A stretch of 64,000 nucleotides of DNA from Anaerohabitans sp964387285 (GTDB lineage Bacteria > Zhuqueibacterota > Zhuqueibacteria > Residuimicrobiales > Residuimicrobiaceae). The DNA lies in contig CAYLWO010000001.1 of assembly GCA_964387285.1 (NCBI GenBank), forward strand, positions 62,001-126,000, given 5' to 3'. The position numbers were made by a program, and so were the translations under genes. Below the pieces are notes generated by a model. That model was not told the origin of the DNA. It saw only the letters and a list, made by a program, of their open reading frames with translations, and ran no database searches. Numbering within the stretch: the first letter of the stretch is position 1; each line of letters begins with the position of its first letter. This document shows, in pieces, positions 1-8,280 of this stretch.

Positions 1-5
1 GGCAT
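1..5 (-). CDS. rplT: Start of the next gene, probably 50S ribosomal protein L20 (partial)
   Basis: A minus-strand ATG (5-3) followed by CC, enough for Met-Pro, lies 3 bases after a strong GGAGGAG ribosome-binding site (14-8). It sits 34 bp downstream of rpmI. The order infC-rpmI-rplT is nearly universal in bacteria and L20 proteins usually begin Met-Pro, so rplT is the expected gene. The identity rests on gene order only, because the coding sequence lies outside the window. Confidence 0.6.
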
Positions 6-39
6 AACTCCTCCAAAAAGTAAAAAAGTGTAAATTGAA

Positions 40-234
40 TCAGGCGGTGATCATTCTTTTGACTCGTCCCTGATCCGCCGCCTCGATAATATCCGTGCGG
101 CGAAGGTTGCGTTTGCGTTTACTTGTTTTTTTGGTCAAGATGTGTCTTTTATAAGCATGATTGCTGCGCACCTTGCCCGTGCCCGTGAGTCGAAAACGCT
201 TTTTCGCCGCACGGTTTGTTTTCTTTTTCGGCAT
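40..234 (-). CDS. rpmI: 50S ribosomal protein L35
   Basis: This is a 64-residue, very basic protein of the bL35 family, a structural component of the large ribosomal subunit. The N-terminal MPKKKTNRAAKKRF stretch and the later KKTSKRKRNLRR stretch are family signatures, and the length is standard. The start ATG is preceded by AGAGG at a 7-8 base spacing. It lies 27 bp after infC and 34 bp before the presumed rplT, so the three form the classic IF3-L35-L20 operon. Nothing looks truncated. I see no clear L20-binding leader structure here. Confidence 0.97.
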   Translation of the reverse strand: MPKKKTNRAAKKRFRLTGTGKVRSNHAYKRHILTKKTSKRKRNLRRTDIIEAADQGRVKRMITA

Positions 235-261
235 GATTAATCCTCTTGTTAGTGATTGTGG

Positions 262-771
262 CTATTTTTTCGTGTAAACAACCACCAGCGTGCCGCCTTC
301 CATGGCCGGCTCTTTATCGAATTTGGCAATATCTTCCAGCGCTTTGGTAAAATTTTCCATAACGCGTTTGCCGAATTCCTGGTGAATCATCTCACGGCCT
401 TTAAACATCACCGAGGCCTTGACCCGGTTGCCTTCCTCGAGGAATTTGCGCGCATGTTTCACTTTAAAGTCAAAATCATGCTCCTCGATTTTTGGACGCA
501 ACCTGATCTCTTTGGTCAGGATGACGTGCTGTTTCTTTTTAGTTTCTTTTTCCTTCTTGGCCAGTTCATATTTAAACTTGCCAAAATCCATGATTTTACA
601 GACCGGCGGATCGGAATTGGGTGAAACCTCCACCAAATCATATCCGGCCGCTTCTGCCTTTTTGAGCGCTTCACCGGTTTTCACCAGTCCGAGCTGTCCG
701 CCAGCTTCGTCTATTAAGCGCACCACCGGCACATCAATTTGTTCATTGACGCGAATGGCTTTTTTCTTGAT
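262..771 (-). CDS. infC: Translation initiation factor IF-3, likely ATC start codon
   Basis: IF-3 binds the 30S subunit, prevents 50S joining and checks start-codon pairing. The protein has the N-terminal domain (RVNEQI near residue 7, then PVVRLID), a lysine-rich linker and the C-terminal domain (FKGREM, then GGTLVVV). A conventional reading would start at the GTG inside PVVRLID (732) and lose the conserved RVNEQI segment. Upstream in frame, back to the first stop, there is no ATG, GTG, TTG or CTG. The ATC at 771-769 lies 7 bases behind an AGAAGGAG ribosome-binding site, giving a protein of 169 residues. infC is known for rare starts (AUU in E. coli, AUC in Myxococcus), which support autoregulation by IF-3. 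The gene call is firm; the exact initiation codon is inferred. Confidence 0.93.
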   Translation of the reverse strand: MKKKAIRVNEQIDVPVVRLIDEAGGQLGLVKTGEALKKAEAAGYDLVEVSPNSDPPVCKIMDFGKFKYELAKKEKETKKKQHVILTKEIRLRPKIEEHDFDFKVKHARKFLEEGNRVKASVMFKGREMIHQEFGKRVMENFTKALEDIAKFDKEPAMEGGTLVVVYTKK

Positions 772-829
772 GGTCGTTCTCCTTCTGTTGGTCCGAAATT
801 TCTCTTGAGACCTTTATTTGGTTCAAGGC

Positions 830-2743
830 TTATTGTCGCAATCGCTCTTTTTCTTTAATTTCATCCATGACGGCTTGCAGAGGGAGTGAACCGCAATCGC
901 CTTCTTTGTGTTTGCGCAAGGAGACGGCATTGGCCTCCATCTCTTTCTGGCCGAGAATAATCATATAGGGAATTTTTTGTGTTTCCGCTTCACGAATCTT
1001 GTAGCCGACTTTTTCCGAGCGTTCATCGAACTGCACGCGAATCTGGTTGTTTTGCATCGTCTGAAAAACAGAGCGCGCATACTCTAACTGTTTTTCCGTT
1101 ATGGGAATCACAATCGCCTGCACAGGCGCCAGCCACAACGGGAAAGCGCCTGCATAATGTTCGATCAACACGCCGAAAAACCGTTCCAAAGAACCCAACA
1201 AAGCGCGATGCAGCATGATCGGACGATGCCGGTTGCCGTCCTGGCCCACATAGGTAATGTTGAATCTTTCCGGTTCGTTGAAATCTACCTGCAACGTGGA
1301 ACATTGCCAGGTCCGACCCAACATATCCTTTATTTTTATGTCGATCTTGGGACCGTAAAAGACGCCTTCACCCGGATCAATTTTGTAATTTACTTCAGCG
1401 CGTTCCAGAGCTTTTTTAAGCGCGTCTGTGGCCACTTGCCAGCTTTCCACCGTACCGACCGCGTTGGCCGGCCGGGTGGACAGGTAGACGTCGTAATCTT
1501 TAAAGCCGAAAGAACCCAACATATACAGACAGAATTTCAGGGTGCGTAAAATTTCCTCATCCAGTTGGTCCGGACGACAGATGAGATGCGCATCGTCCTG
1601 GGTAAATCCGCGTACGCGCAACAGGCCGTGCAATACGCCGGATCGCTCATACCGATACACCGTGCCGAGCTCAGCCCAACGCAACGGCAAATCACGATAA
1701 CTGCGCATGGTGCTTTTGTATATTTGCAGATGGAAGGGACAATTCATCGGTTTGATGAGATATTGCATCTCGTCCACTTCCATGGCGGAAAACATGTTTT
1801 CTTTAAAAAAGTCCAAATGGCCGCTGGTCGACCAGAGATTAGCGCGCGCGATATGCGGCGTGTTGACGAATTCATATCCGGCTTTGAGATGTTCCTGTTT
1901 CCAGAATTCCTCCATCTTGTAGCGGATAAACGCGCCTTTCGGATGCCAGAGAATCAGGCCGGCGCCGATCTCGTCATTGATGCTGTACAGATCCAGGTCC
2001 TTGCCGAGACGGCGATGATCCCGTTTCTTGGCTTCTTCCAGGCGGAACAGGTATTCGTCCAGCTGACTTTTTTTCGGAAAGGCCACGCCATAGATGCGCT
2101 GCAGCATGGGATTTTTTTCATCACCCAGCCAATAGGCGCCGGCCACGCTTAACAGTTTGTAGTGTTTGATGTGGCCCGCAGACGGCACATGCGGTCCGCG
2201 ACATAAATCAATGAATTCACCTTCAGCATAAACGCTGGGTGGTTCATCGAGACGCTGCACCTGCTCCACTTTATAGGTTTCATTGCGATTGCCGAACAGC
2301 TTGATCGCTTCGTCCTTGCTCAAATCCTGACGAACAAACGGACGATCCGCTTTCACGATCTCGGCCATCTTTTTTTCAATGGCGTCCATATCTTCCGGCG
2401 TCACCGGCCTGGCAATATCCACATCATAGTAAAATCCATCGTCCACCGGCGGCCCGAACGCGAACTTGGCCTGGGGGAAAACGGCTTTTACGGCATGAGC
2501 CATGACATGCGCGGCCGAATGCCAAAAAATGTGCATGCCTTCCGGAGAGTCGGCAGTCAAAAAAACAACAGTACCGTCGCCGGATAAAGGAGCAGCAAGA
2601 TCCAGAAACTGATCGTTGAATTTGACCGCAATGGCTTCCCGAGCGATGCGGCCGCCCAGTTCCTGGAGGATCGATTGTGCAGTGACGCCGTTCGGATACT
2701 GTTTTACTTTTCCATCCGGAAAGGTAATTGCAATGTCTGCCAT
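830..2743 (-). CDS. thrS: Threonyl-tRNA synthetase
   Basis: Class II aminoacyl-tRNA synthetase of 637 residues that charges tRNA-Thr in the cytoplasm. An N-terminal TGS domain (about 1-62) is followed by the editing domain, with HSAAH at 75-79 supplying two of its histidines. The catalytic core has the zinc-ligand motif MNCPFH near residue 335, motif 2 (YRYERSG...RVRGFTQDDAH) and motif 3 (RALLGSLERF). An anticodon-binding domain fills the last 100 residues. Full length for the family. It lies between a tRNA array and infC in the same direction, and thrS-infC-rpmI-rplT is a common bacterial order. The hairpin in its leader (2797-2818) could act as an attenuator. No T-box is visible. Confidence 0.98.
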   Translation of the reverse strand: MADIAITFPDGKVKQYPNGVTAQSILQELGGRIAREAIAVKFNDQFLDLAAPLSGDGTVVFLTADSPEGMHIFWHSAAHVMAHAVKAVFPQAKFAFGPPVDDGFYYDVDIARPVTPEDMDAIEKKMAEIVKADRPFVRQDLSKDEAIKLFGNRNETYKVEQVQRLDEPPSVYAEGEFIDLCRGPHVPSAGHIKHYKLLSVAGAYWLGDEKNPMLQRIYGVAFPKKSQLDEYLFRLEEAKKRDHRRLGKDLDLYSINDEIGAGLILWHPKGAFIRYKMEEFWKQEHLKAGYEFVNTPHIARANLWSTSGHLDFFKENMFSAMEVDEMQYLIKPMNCPFHLQIYKSTMRSYRDLPLRWAELGTVYRYERSGVLHGLLRVRGFTQDDAHLICRPDQLDEEILRTLKFCLYMLGSFGFKDYDVYLSTRPANAVGTVESWQVATDALKKALERAEVNYKIDPGEGVFYGPKIDIKIKDMLGRTWQCSTLQVDFNEPERFNITYVGQDGNRHRPIMLHRALLGSLERFFGVLIEHYAGAFPLWLAPVQAIVIPITEKQLEYARSVFQTMQNNQIRVQFDERSEKVGYKIREAETQKIPYMIILGQKEMEANAVSLRKHKEGDCGSLPLQAVMDEIKEKERLRQ

Positions 2744-2796
2744 GATTCTCTCTTTTGATTTAGCCAGATCGTATGTTACTGTCCGTACAAAACAAC

Positions 2797-2818
2797 AAAC
2801 CGCCCCGAAAGGCGGCTT
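2797..2818 (-). terminator. Hairpin between the tRNA array and thrS (terminator or attenuator)
   Basis: On the minus strand AAGCCGCC and GGCGGTTT pair over 8 bp (one G-U) around the loop TTTCGG. A loosely T-rich tail (GTTGTTTTG) follows. It lies about 20 bases after the end of tRNA-Val and 54 bases before the thrS start. The weak tail suggests a leaky terminator or processing hairpin that lets some tRNA transcription continue into thrS. Confidence 0.5.
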
Positions 2819-2837
2819 TACGACGAAAGATGATGTG

Positions 2838-2911
2838 TGGGCGGTACTGGAATTGAACCAGTGACCCCTTGCATGTCAAGCAAGTACTCTAACCAGCTGA
2901 GCTAACCGCCC
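2838..2911 (-). tRNA. tRNA-Val (anticodon GAC)
   Basis: A 74-base cloverleaf. The acceptor pairs GGGCGGT with ACCGCCC, with discriminator A. The anticodon stem CTTGC/GCAAG encloses TTGACAT, anticodon GAC. The T arm is ACTGG-TTCAATT-CCAGT. The 3' CCA is not encoded. It is the last of four tRNAs transcribed toward thrS. Confidence 0.96.
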
Positions 2912-2995
2912 AATGTTCTGCATACCGGGAAAGGGGGCATCTAAAAAAAAAGCGTTCCTGTTGTCGGTAACGCTGTCATCATCTTTCATCTCTTG

Positions 2996-3081
2996 TGCCG
3001 AGGGCCGGAATCGAACCGGCACGGACTTTGCAATCCGAGGGATTTTAAGTCCCTTGCGTCTACCATTTCCGCCACCCCGGC
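2996..3081 (-). tRNA. tRNA-Leu (anticodon TAA)
   Basis: An 86-base class II tRNA. The acceptor GCCGGGG pairs with CCTCGGC, with discriminator A. The anticodon stem AGGGA/TCCCT encloses CTTAAAA, anticodon TAA. A long variable arm (CGGATTGCAAAGTCCG) is typical of leucine tRNAs. The T arm is GCCGG-TTCGATT-CCGGC. CCA is not encoded. Confidence 0.96.
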
Positions 3082-3099
3082 TCCTACGGCCTTTCAGTA

Positions 3100-3175
3100 T
3101 GGAGGCGGCGATCGGAATCGAACCGATGCATAGAGGTTTTGCAGACCTCCGCCTTAGCCACTTGGCTACGCCGCC
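3100..3175 (-). tRNA. tRNA-Cys (anticodon GCA), CCA encoded
   Basis: The acceptor GGCGGCG pairs with CGCCGCC, with discriminator T (position 3103). The anticodon stem GAGGT/ACCTC encloses CTGCAAA, anticodon GCA. The T arm is ATCGG-TTCGATT-CCGAT. The bases after the discriminator read CCA (3102-3100), so this is the only tRNA of the five with an encoded CCA end. U73 is the known cysteine identity base. Confidence 0.96.
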
Positions 3176-3187
3176 GCACGAGTCATG

Positions 3188-3259
3188 AGCGGGAGACGGG
3201 ACTTGAACCCGCGACCCCAACCTTGGCAAGGTTGTGTTCTACCACTGAACTACTCCCGC
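3188..3259 (-). tRNA. tRNA-Gly (anticodon GCC)
   Basis: The acceptor GCGGGAG pairs with CTCCCGC, with discriminator T. The anticodon stem CAACC/GGTTG encloses TTGCCAA, anticodon GCC. The T arm is GCGGG-TTCAAGT-CCCGT, with one imperfect closing pair. CCA is not encoded. It is the first tRNA of the Gly-Cys-Leu-Val array. Confidence 0.96.
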
Positions 3260-3380
3260 TTGGTCTGATAATATAAATATATTTTAACTGTTATGCAAGT
3301 ATTTTTTTATAGCGCTGCGACTTTTTTCCTGTAAAGTGTGTAAAAAATTGGCAATAAAATCACCATGCGCTAAAAACGTT

Positions 3381-3409
3381 AAAAAAAATGCCCATCGTTT
3401 TGACGGGCA
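3381..3409 (-). terminator. Intrinsic terminator after tRNA-Ala
   Basis: On the minus strand TGCCCGTC and GATGGGCA form an 8-bp stem (one G-U) around AAAAC. A run of eight T follows directly. It lies about 20 bases after the tRNA-Ala 3' end, so it probably ends the transcript of the alaX-tRNA-Ala unit. The 120 bases between it and tRNA-Gly are AT-rich and presumably carry the promoter of the next tRNA array. Confidence 0.8.
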
Positions 3410-3428
3410 ATGCGGTGTTAAATTTTTG

Positions 3429-3502
<74 letters not shown>

Positions 3503-3548
3503 ATCAAGAATATTATTATACAAATTTTTTGGGAAAAAGTCAACAAAA

Positions 3549-4736
3549 TTAATGACTCATTTGCTGCCGCACCAGCGCTTGCGCCCGGTTCAGCGCGGCA
3601 TCGAGTTGCTTCAGGTCGGTTCCACTGCCCTGGACAAAACCGACGTCTCCCCCGCCCTTGCCCTGGAGTAACGCCAATATTTCCCTGAACACGATACGAA
3701 GATCGATGCCGGGAATGGAACTGCTGAAAACCAATTGCGCCTGCTCAGCAAGGCCGGCTAACAGGTAAATCCCTTTTTGCGTCTTGCAGGCAGAACTGGC
3801 AAGCCAACGCAGATCCTCCATAGTCATATCATCATATTTTTGCACAACCACAACGTCCTTTTCCGCCCGCGCCAGCAAATCCGCTAAAGCCTGTTCCGCT
3901 ATTCTTCGACGCAATTTCTGCATATATTTACGCAACTCTTTATACTCTTCAACTGTTTTATTCACATGATTAACGATCTCTGCAAATCCGGTAGTCAACT
4001 GTTCGCCGACCTGTGTGAGAATCCTCTGCCACGAGTCCATGCAGGTCCATGCCCGCATTCCGGCGACAAAAGTCAGACGCAAATGACCGCGAATTCGTTC
4101 TTTACCGATGATTTTGATTAAACCGACCTGAGCTGTGCTGGTCACATGAGTTCCCCCACAGGGGTCGAGGTCCCAATTCTCAACCTCCACCAGTCGTATT
4201 TCTTTTTGCACGGCCGGTGTTTTACGTATGGGCAATTGGGCTGCCTGCTCCTCAGTGACAAAAAAAGCACGCACGCTGCGATTTTCCCAAACAACTTTGT
4301 TGGCGGTTTGTTCAATCTGACTGATCTGATCTTCATTCAACTCAGGCATGTCAATTTCAATTGTGGATACTTGTTCTCCCAGATGGGAGGCCAGAGTAGC
4401 GACATGCAACAAATGCTGAAAAGCGCCGGCGAGAATATGAAAAGCGGTGTGTTGTTGCATGAAATCGAATCGGCGCGACCAGTTCAGTTTGCCGGTAACG
4501 TTATCCTGTTCGATCGGAGCAGCGGATATATGCCAGATTTCATCATCGAGCGCGACGACGTCGACCACGGCGATGTCGTTGAGATACCCAACGTCGTGCA
4601 TTTGCCCGCCTGAAGTGGGATAAAACAGAGTGGCTGCCAGCTGCACAGCCGGACGACCGTCCACTGTTTTTCTTTGCAGAATGTGACTGGTGAAGGCTGT
4701 TTGATAAGCATCCTGGAAATATAATCGTTCCGTCAC
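3549..4736 (-). CDS. alaX: AlaX-type alanyl-tRNA editing protein (long form)
   Basis: This protein resembles the editing half of alanyl-tRNA synthetase without the catalytic core, and so should hydrolyse Ser- or Gly-tRNA-Ala in trans. Of 395 residues, the first ~75 carry a YPTSGGQ motif. The zinc site is split between H96/H100 (HTAFH) and C193/H197 (CGGTH). The C-terminal ~150 residues look like a DHHA1 domain (GKGGGDVGFVQGSG), so this is the long AlaX type. Translation probably starts at GTG 4736, which overlaps the mrfB stop as GTGA. It is the last protein gene of a seven-gene overlapping operon and lies 46 bp upstream of tRNA-Ala, its expected substrate. Confidence 0.93.
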   Translation of the reverse strand: MTERLYFQDAYQTAFTSHILQRKTVDGRPAVQLAATLFYPTSGGQMHDVGYLNDIAVVDVVALDDEIWHISAAPIEQDNVTGKLNWSRRFDFMQQHTAFHILAGAFQHLLHVATLASHLGEQVSTIEIDMPELNEDQISQIEQTANKVVWENRSVRAFFVTEEQAAQLPIRKTPAVQKEIRLVEVENWDLDPCGGTHVTSTAQVGLIKIIGKERIRGHLRLTFVAGMRAWTCMDSWQRILTQVGEQLTTGFAEIVNHVNKTVEEYKELRKYMQKLRRRIAEQALADLLARAEKDVVVVQKYDDMTMEDLRWLASSACKTQKGIYLLAGLAEQAQLVFSSSIPGIDLRIVFREILALLQGKGGGDVGFVQGSGTDLKQLDAALNRAQALVRQQMSH

Positions 4737-5968
4737 GACCGTACCTCTTTTTTATTTCCGAGTTTTTCAATTTTCTCGCGAATACGCTTTTCACGACCGC
4801 GCAATGCATTGAGCAAGAAAACATATTCAGCATCTTGCTGCAGTTGCATTTGCAGTTCCAGTCGCTCTCTGGCCCTGGTTATCAGAGTCAGTGCAGCCGG
4901 CAGATCCCGGCGCTGGCGCTCATAATATTTTATCAGTTCAATATACGGCCTTGGGCTGAATCCATATTTTTCGTGCACTAGTTCCAGCCAAATTTTTTCT
5001 GCCTCCTCATAACGATGCAAACGTTTTAAATTTGCGGCGTGAAAGATGGCCAGTCGGAGATTTTCTTCTCGATCCGGTTCGTCGGTTTTGGCACACACCT
5101 CTCCGGCTTGCTCAAACAGGCCCAGTGCGGCATATGTTTTTGCCACTGCTAAACGCCGAAAAGGAATCTGCGCAGCGCCGCGAAATATGGCGGCCGCTTT
5201 GCCAACGAGTCGAGCCAGCGACAGCAAGTCCAAAACATTATGTTGAAAAACCGGTTTTAAACCGCTCAAATCGCCGGTGCGCAAACTGGTGAAATAGAGT
5301 GCAGGAATCAGCTCGCCGGGGATATCGCCCTGTCGATGAAATCCCAGGATAGCCTGTTCCATGCTGCCAAGCCGGCAGTCGTTGGTAAAAGGACGCCACA
5401 AACGACGGCTGGCGTGTAAAAGATCCAGATGCAGGAATCGATTCCAATCCATCTTGAGACGATTCATAACGACGCGATTGCGCAATAACGGGATGTCGTA
5501 AGCCTTGCCGTTGAAGGTCACCATCCCCGTGCTCCCGGCCAGATGTTCCGCCAGAGCGTGTAACAACGCAGATTCCTGAGAAAAATCCTGCATGAAATAC
5601 TGACGAATGACAATTTTTCCCTGCTGAACGAAAGCGACGCCAATGAGAAAGGCATAGGTGCCGGCGCCGCCGGCCAGACCGGTAGTTTCCGCATCGATGA
5701 ACACCGTAGCCAAAGGATCCATGGCAGCCAGAGAAACATGCTTACCGATGCGCATGAAATCTTCTCCGTTCAATTCAGGGACGATCTCTAAACCCGGCCA
5801 ATCCTGGAGAAAAAATGTTTTTTCACGGAGCCAATACCCGCCATGTGCCGTCGATTGTAGCTGCAATTCCAGATCAACCGGAGTTGGCCTGGTCTGCAAC
5901 CGGGCCGGATTCTCGGTCTGCACGACCGCCGGTTGCATGGCGCGCAATTTGTCCAGCAAAGAGTTCAT
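4733..5968 (-). CDS. mrfB: MrfB/YprB-like DEDDh exonuclease with TPR-like C-terminus
   Basis: A predicted 3'-5' exonuclease of 411 residues in the YprB family. In Bacillus subtilis YprB (MrfB) works with the helicase YprA (MrfA) in excision repair of mitomycin-C damage. The RNase H-like core has D92 and E94 (VFIDAETTG), D158 (FNGKAYDIP) and H243/D247 (FQHNVLDLL), a complete DEDDh set. The last ~140 residues have helical TPR-like repeats (AVAKTYAALGLFEQAGEV). The frame is open further upstream, but that part reads out of frame across mrfA. The ATG at 5968 overlaps the mrfA stop as ATGA and gives the family's N-terminus. The mrfA-mrfB adjacency strengthens the call. Confidence 0.9.
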   Translation of the reverse strand: MNSLLDKLRAMQPAVVQTENPARLQTRPTPVDLELQLQSTAHGGYWLREKTFFLQDWPGLEIVPELNGEDFMRIGKHVSLAAMDPLATVFIDAETTGLAGGAGTYAFLIGVAFVQQGKIVIRQYFMQDFSQESALLHALAEHLAGSTGMVTFNGKAYDIPLLRNRVVMNRLKMDWNRFLHLDLLHASRRLWRPFTNDCRLGSMEQAILGFHRQGDIPGELIPALYFTSLRTGDLSGLKPVFQHNVLDLLSLARLVGKAAAIFRGAAQIPFRRLAVAKTYAALGLFEQAGEVCAKTDEPDREENLRLAIFHAANLKRLHRYEEAEKIWLELVHEKYGFSPRPYIELIKYYERQRRDLPAALTLITRARERLELQMQLQQDAEYVFLLNALRGREKRIREKIEKLGNKKEVRS

Positions 5969-8280
5969 TCGTCTGGTTGGTTGGCAAGATAATGCAACAA
6001 TTTCATGGCGCCCGCCTTTCCCTTCTCCCCCACCTCCAGAGCCGGGCCAACGCAGGAAGGACAGCCGTTCCGGCAAGCGCATTTCCGCACCAATAAAAGT
6101 CCGGTTTGCGCCACCTCGCGATAAATATGAAACAGTTTCTGACAATAACCCACTCCGCCCGGATAGAGTTCCCAGATGAAAATGGTTGGCTTTTGCGATT
6201 GCACGGCGCGCATCATGGGCAGTACCGACAGGTCGCGCGGGTCCGCCATGAGAAAGAGGGACGCGACACTGGCAAAAACATTGGCTGCCGCTTTCAGGGC
6301 GTCGCCGAACTCTTGTTGCGGCATGTGCCAGGACTCGTACAGATTTTCCGGAAAATCGCACCAAAACGCCTGCGTATGCATGGTCAACTCGGGGAGATTA
6401 ATTTTAGCCCAGCCGACGTTTTCATGCGTGTTGAATTTGATCTTTTTGTACATGGTCGCCACATTGGTCACAGCCACATCGCCGTAAGCCGTTTGACCCT
6501 CGCGGGCCGGTGATTCTTCAACAACCTCCAGAATTTTCAGATCAGACTTTAATTGGGCATCGGTATAATAGTCCACGTCAACACGGCGCACGTAGGCTTT
6601 TCGTCCCGGCCAATCCAGGTGATCAACATGGTATTGCGTGCTTTCATGAATATAAATGGCGCCGTCGTGCACCATCAACGGCGCGGCAAAGATATCCAGT
6701 TCGCCGATCACTTTTTCCTGCGGCGTGGTTTTATCGATAATGACAACATTCTCCTCGGCCGCACTGCGCAAGGACACCGCTTCTGCCGGGTAGACTTCAG
6801 CCATCCAATGCCAGCGGTTCTCCGATTTATGCACCACCCGGTTTTCCTCGAGGTATTGCAGAATTTCTTGCGTGCCGTCCACGCCCCCTTCGCCCGTCAC
6901 ACGCTGGCCAAATCGTTCTTCTTCTGTAAACGGCAATTCAAATGCTGCGCATTTTATATGGCTCATCAGGATTAACAAATTGTCCGGATTGATCAATCCG
7001 GCTTCCGGCGATTGCGCAAACAAATAGTCGGGATTGCTCATCAGATACTGTTCCAACGGCGCAGAAGAAGCAACCAGGAAAACAGCCGAGGTCTCGTTGC
7101 GCCGGCCGGCTCGTCCGGCTTGCTGCCAGGCGGCGGCTATGGTGCCCGGATAACCGGCCATGATACACACCTGTAATTGACCGATGTCAATGCCCAGCTC
7201 TAAAGCGTTAGTGCCGACGACGCCTAAAATCCGACGTTCACGCAAGCCTTTTTCAATTTCTCTTCTCTGCAGGGGCAGATAGCCGCCACGATAACCGCGA
7301 ACGAGTTCCGGCGACTTTTTCAGACGTTTCATTATCTGTTTCAAGTAGGTTACCAGTATCTCGACGCGCAAGCGGCTGCGCGCAAACACGATCGTAGGAA
7401 TATCCTGCGCGAGAAAACGCGCAGCCAGACCTTGACTCTCTTTAATATAGGAACGACGAATGCCCAACTCTTTATTGACCACCGGAGGATTGTACAGAAT
7501 AAAATGTTTTGTGCCGGTGGGTGCGCCGTTGTTATCAATGAGATGCATTTCCTGGCCGGTCAGGCGCTCGGCAAACTCGAGCGGATTCGCGATGGTAGCG
7601 GAGCAACAGATAAACTGCGGTTTGCTGCCGTAAAAGGCACAGATGCGCTGCAGGCGACGGATGACGTTGGCCAAATGGCTGCCGAACACGCCGCGATAAT
7701 TGTGAATTTCATCGATGACGACATAACGGAGGTTTTCAAATAATTTTACCCAGAGGGTATGATGCGGCAGAATTCCCGAATGGAGCATGTCCGGATTGGT
7801 AACGACGATGTGGCCCGAAGATCGTATAGCCTTGCGTGCAGAAACAGGCGTATCGCCATCAAAGGTAAACGTCTTGATGTCAAATTGCAGTTGGGGACCT
7901 AAAAATTGAATGATGGCGTGCAATTCTGCCACCTGATCCTGCGACAGAGCTTTGGTTGGGAAGAGATAGAGACTGCGAGCATCCTGGTTCTGCAAAACCT
8001 GATTCAGCACCGGAACATTGTAGCACAGAGTTTTTCCCGATGCCGTAGGTGTGACAATGACCGTATTTTGACCCCGGAGAATCAAATCTATGGCAGCAGC
8101 CTGATGCGAGTAAAGTTTGGCAATGCCATGCGCTTGCATGGCCGCCATCAGACGATTATCCAGAGATTTTGGAAAAGACGCCCATTGAGCCGGTTTAGCC
8201 GGCAGCTCTTTCCAAAGAGAAACCTTTTCCATAAACGAGCGATCTCTTTGCAGATGATCGAGCAATTGATCCAGTGTCAT
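5965..8280 (-). CDS. mrfA: MrfA/YprA-like DEAD/DEAH-box helicase with C-terminal four-Cys site
   Basis: Superfamily 2 helicase of 771 residues. RecA domain 1 has Walker A TPTASGKT (about 77-84) and the box DEIH (190-193), a variant of the DEVH/DEAH of the family. RecA domain 2 has ELGIDIG and the motif VI stretch QQAGRAGRR. The C-terminal DUF1998-type region ends in a four-cysteine site (CACRNGCPSC, Cys 734, 736, 740, 743), as in MrfA. In B. subtilis MrfA initiates UvrABC-independent repair of mitomycin lesions and unhooks crosslinks. Its start overlaps the stop of the phosphotransferase-like gene as ATGA, and its stop overlaps mrfB. Assignment of the specific repair role is by homology and partner. 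Confidence 0.9.
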   Translation of the reverse strand: MTLDQLLDHLQRDRSFMEKVSLWKELPAKPAQWASFPKSLDNRLMAAMQAHGIAKLYSHQAAAIDLILRGQNTVIVTPTASGKTLCYNVPVLNQVLQNQDARSLYLFPTKALSQDQVAELHAIIQFLGPQLQFDIKTFTFDGDTPVSARKAIRSSGHIVVTNPDMLHSGILPHHTLWVKLFENLRYVVIDEIHNYRGVFGSHLANVIRRLQRICAFYGSKPQFICCSATIANPLEFAERLTGQEMHLIDNNGAPTGTKHFILYNPPVVNKELGIRRSYIKESQGLAARFLAQDIPTIVFARSRLRVEILVTYLKQIMKRLKKSPELVRGYRGGYLPLQRREIEKGLRERRILGVVGTNALELGIDIGQLQVCIMAGYPGTIAAAWQQAGRAGRRNETSAVFLVASSAPLEQYLMSNPDYLFAQSPEAGLINPDNLLILMSHIKCAAFELPFTEEERFGQRVTGEGGVDGTQEILQYLEENRVVHKSENRWHWMAEVYPAEAVSLRSAAEENVVIIDKTTPQEKVIGELDIFAAPLMVHDGAIYIHESTQYHVDHLDWPGRKAYVRRVDVDYYTDAQLKSDLKILEVVEESPAREGQTAYGDVAVTNVATMYKKIKFNTHENVGWAKINLPELTMHTQAFWCDFPENLYESWHMPQQEFGDALKAAANVFASVASLFLMADPRDLSVLPMMRAVQSQKPTIFIWELYPGGVGYCQKLFHIYREVAQTGLLLVRKCACRNGCPSCVGPALEVGEKGKAGAMKLLHYLANQPDE

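Noticed and set aside
1565..2152. A 195-residue open frame antisense to thrS
   Set aside because: It mirrors a strongly conserved synthetase gene, shows no family similarity and has no ribosome-binding site.
4733..6364. A continuous 543-residue reading that would extend mrfB upstream
   Set aside because: The first ~132 residues are low-quality sequence read out of frame across the end of mrfA. The ATG at 5968, overlapping the mrfA stop, gives the family N-terminus.
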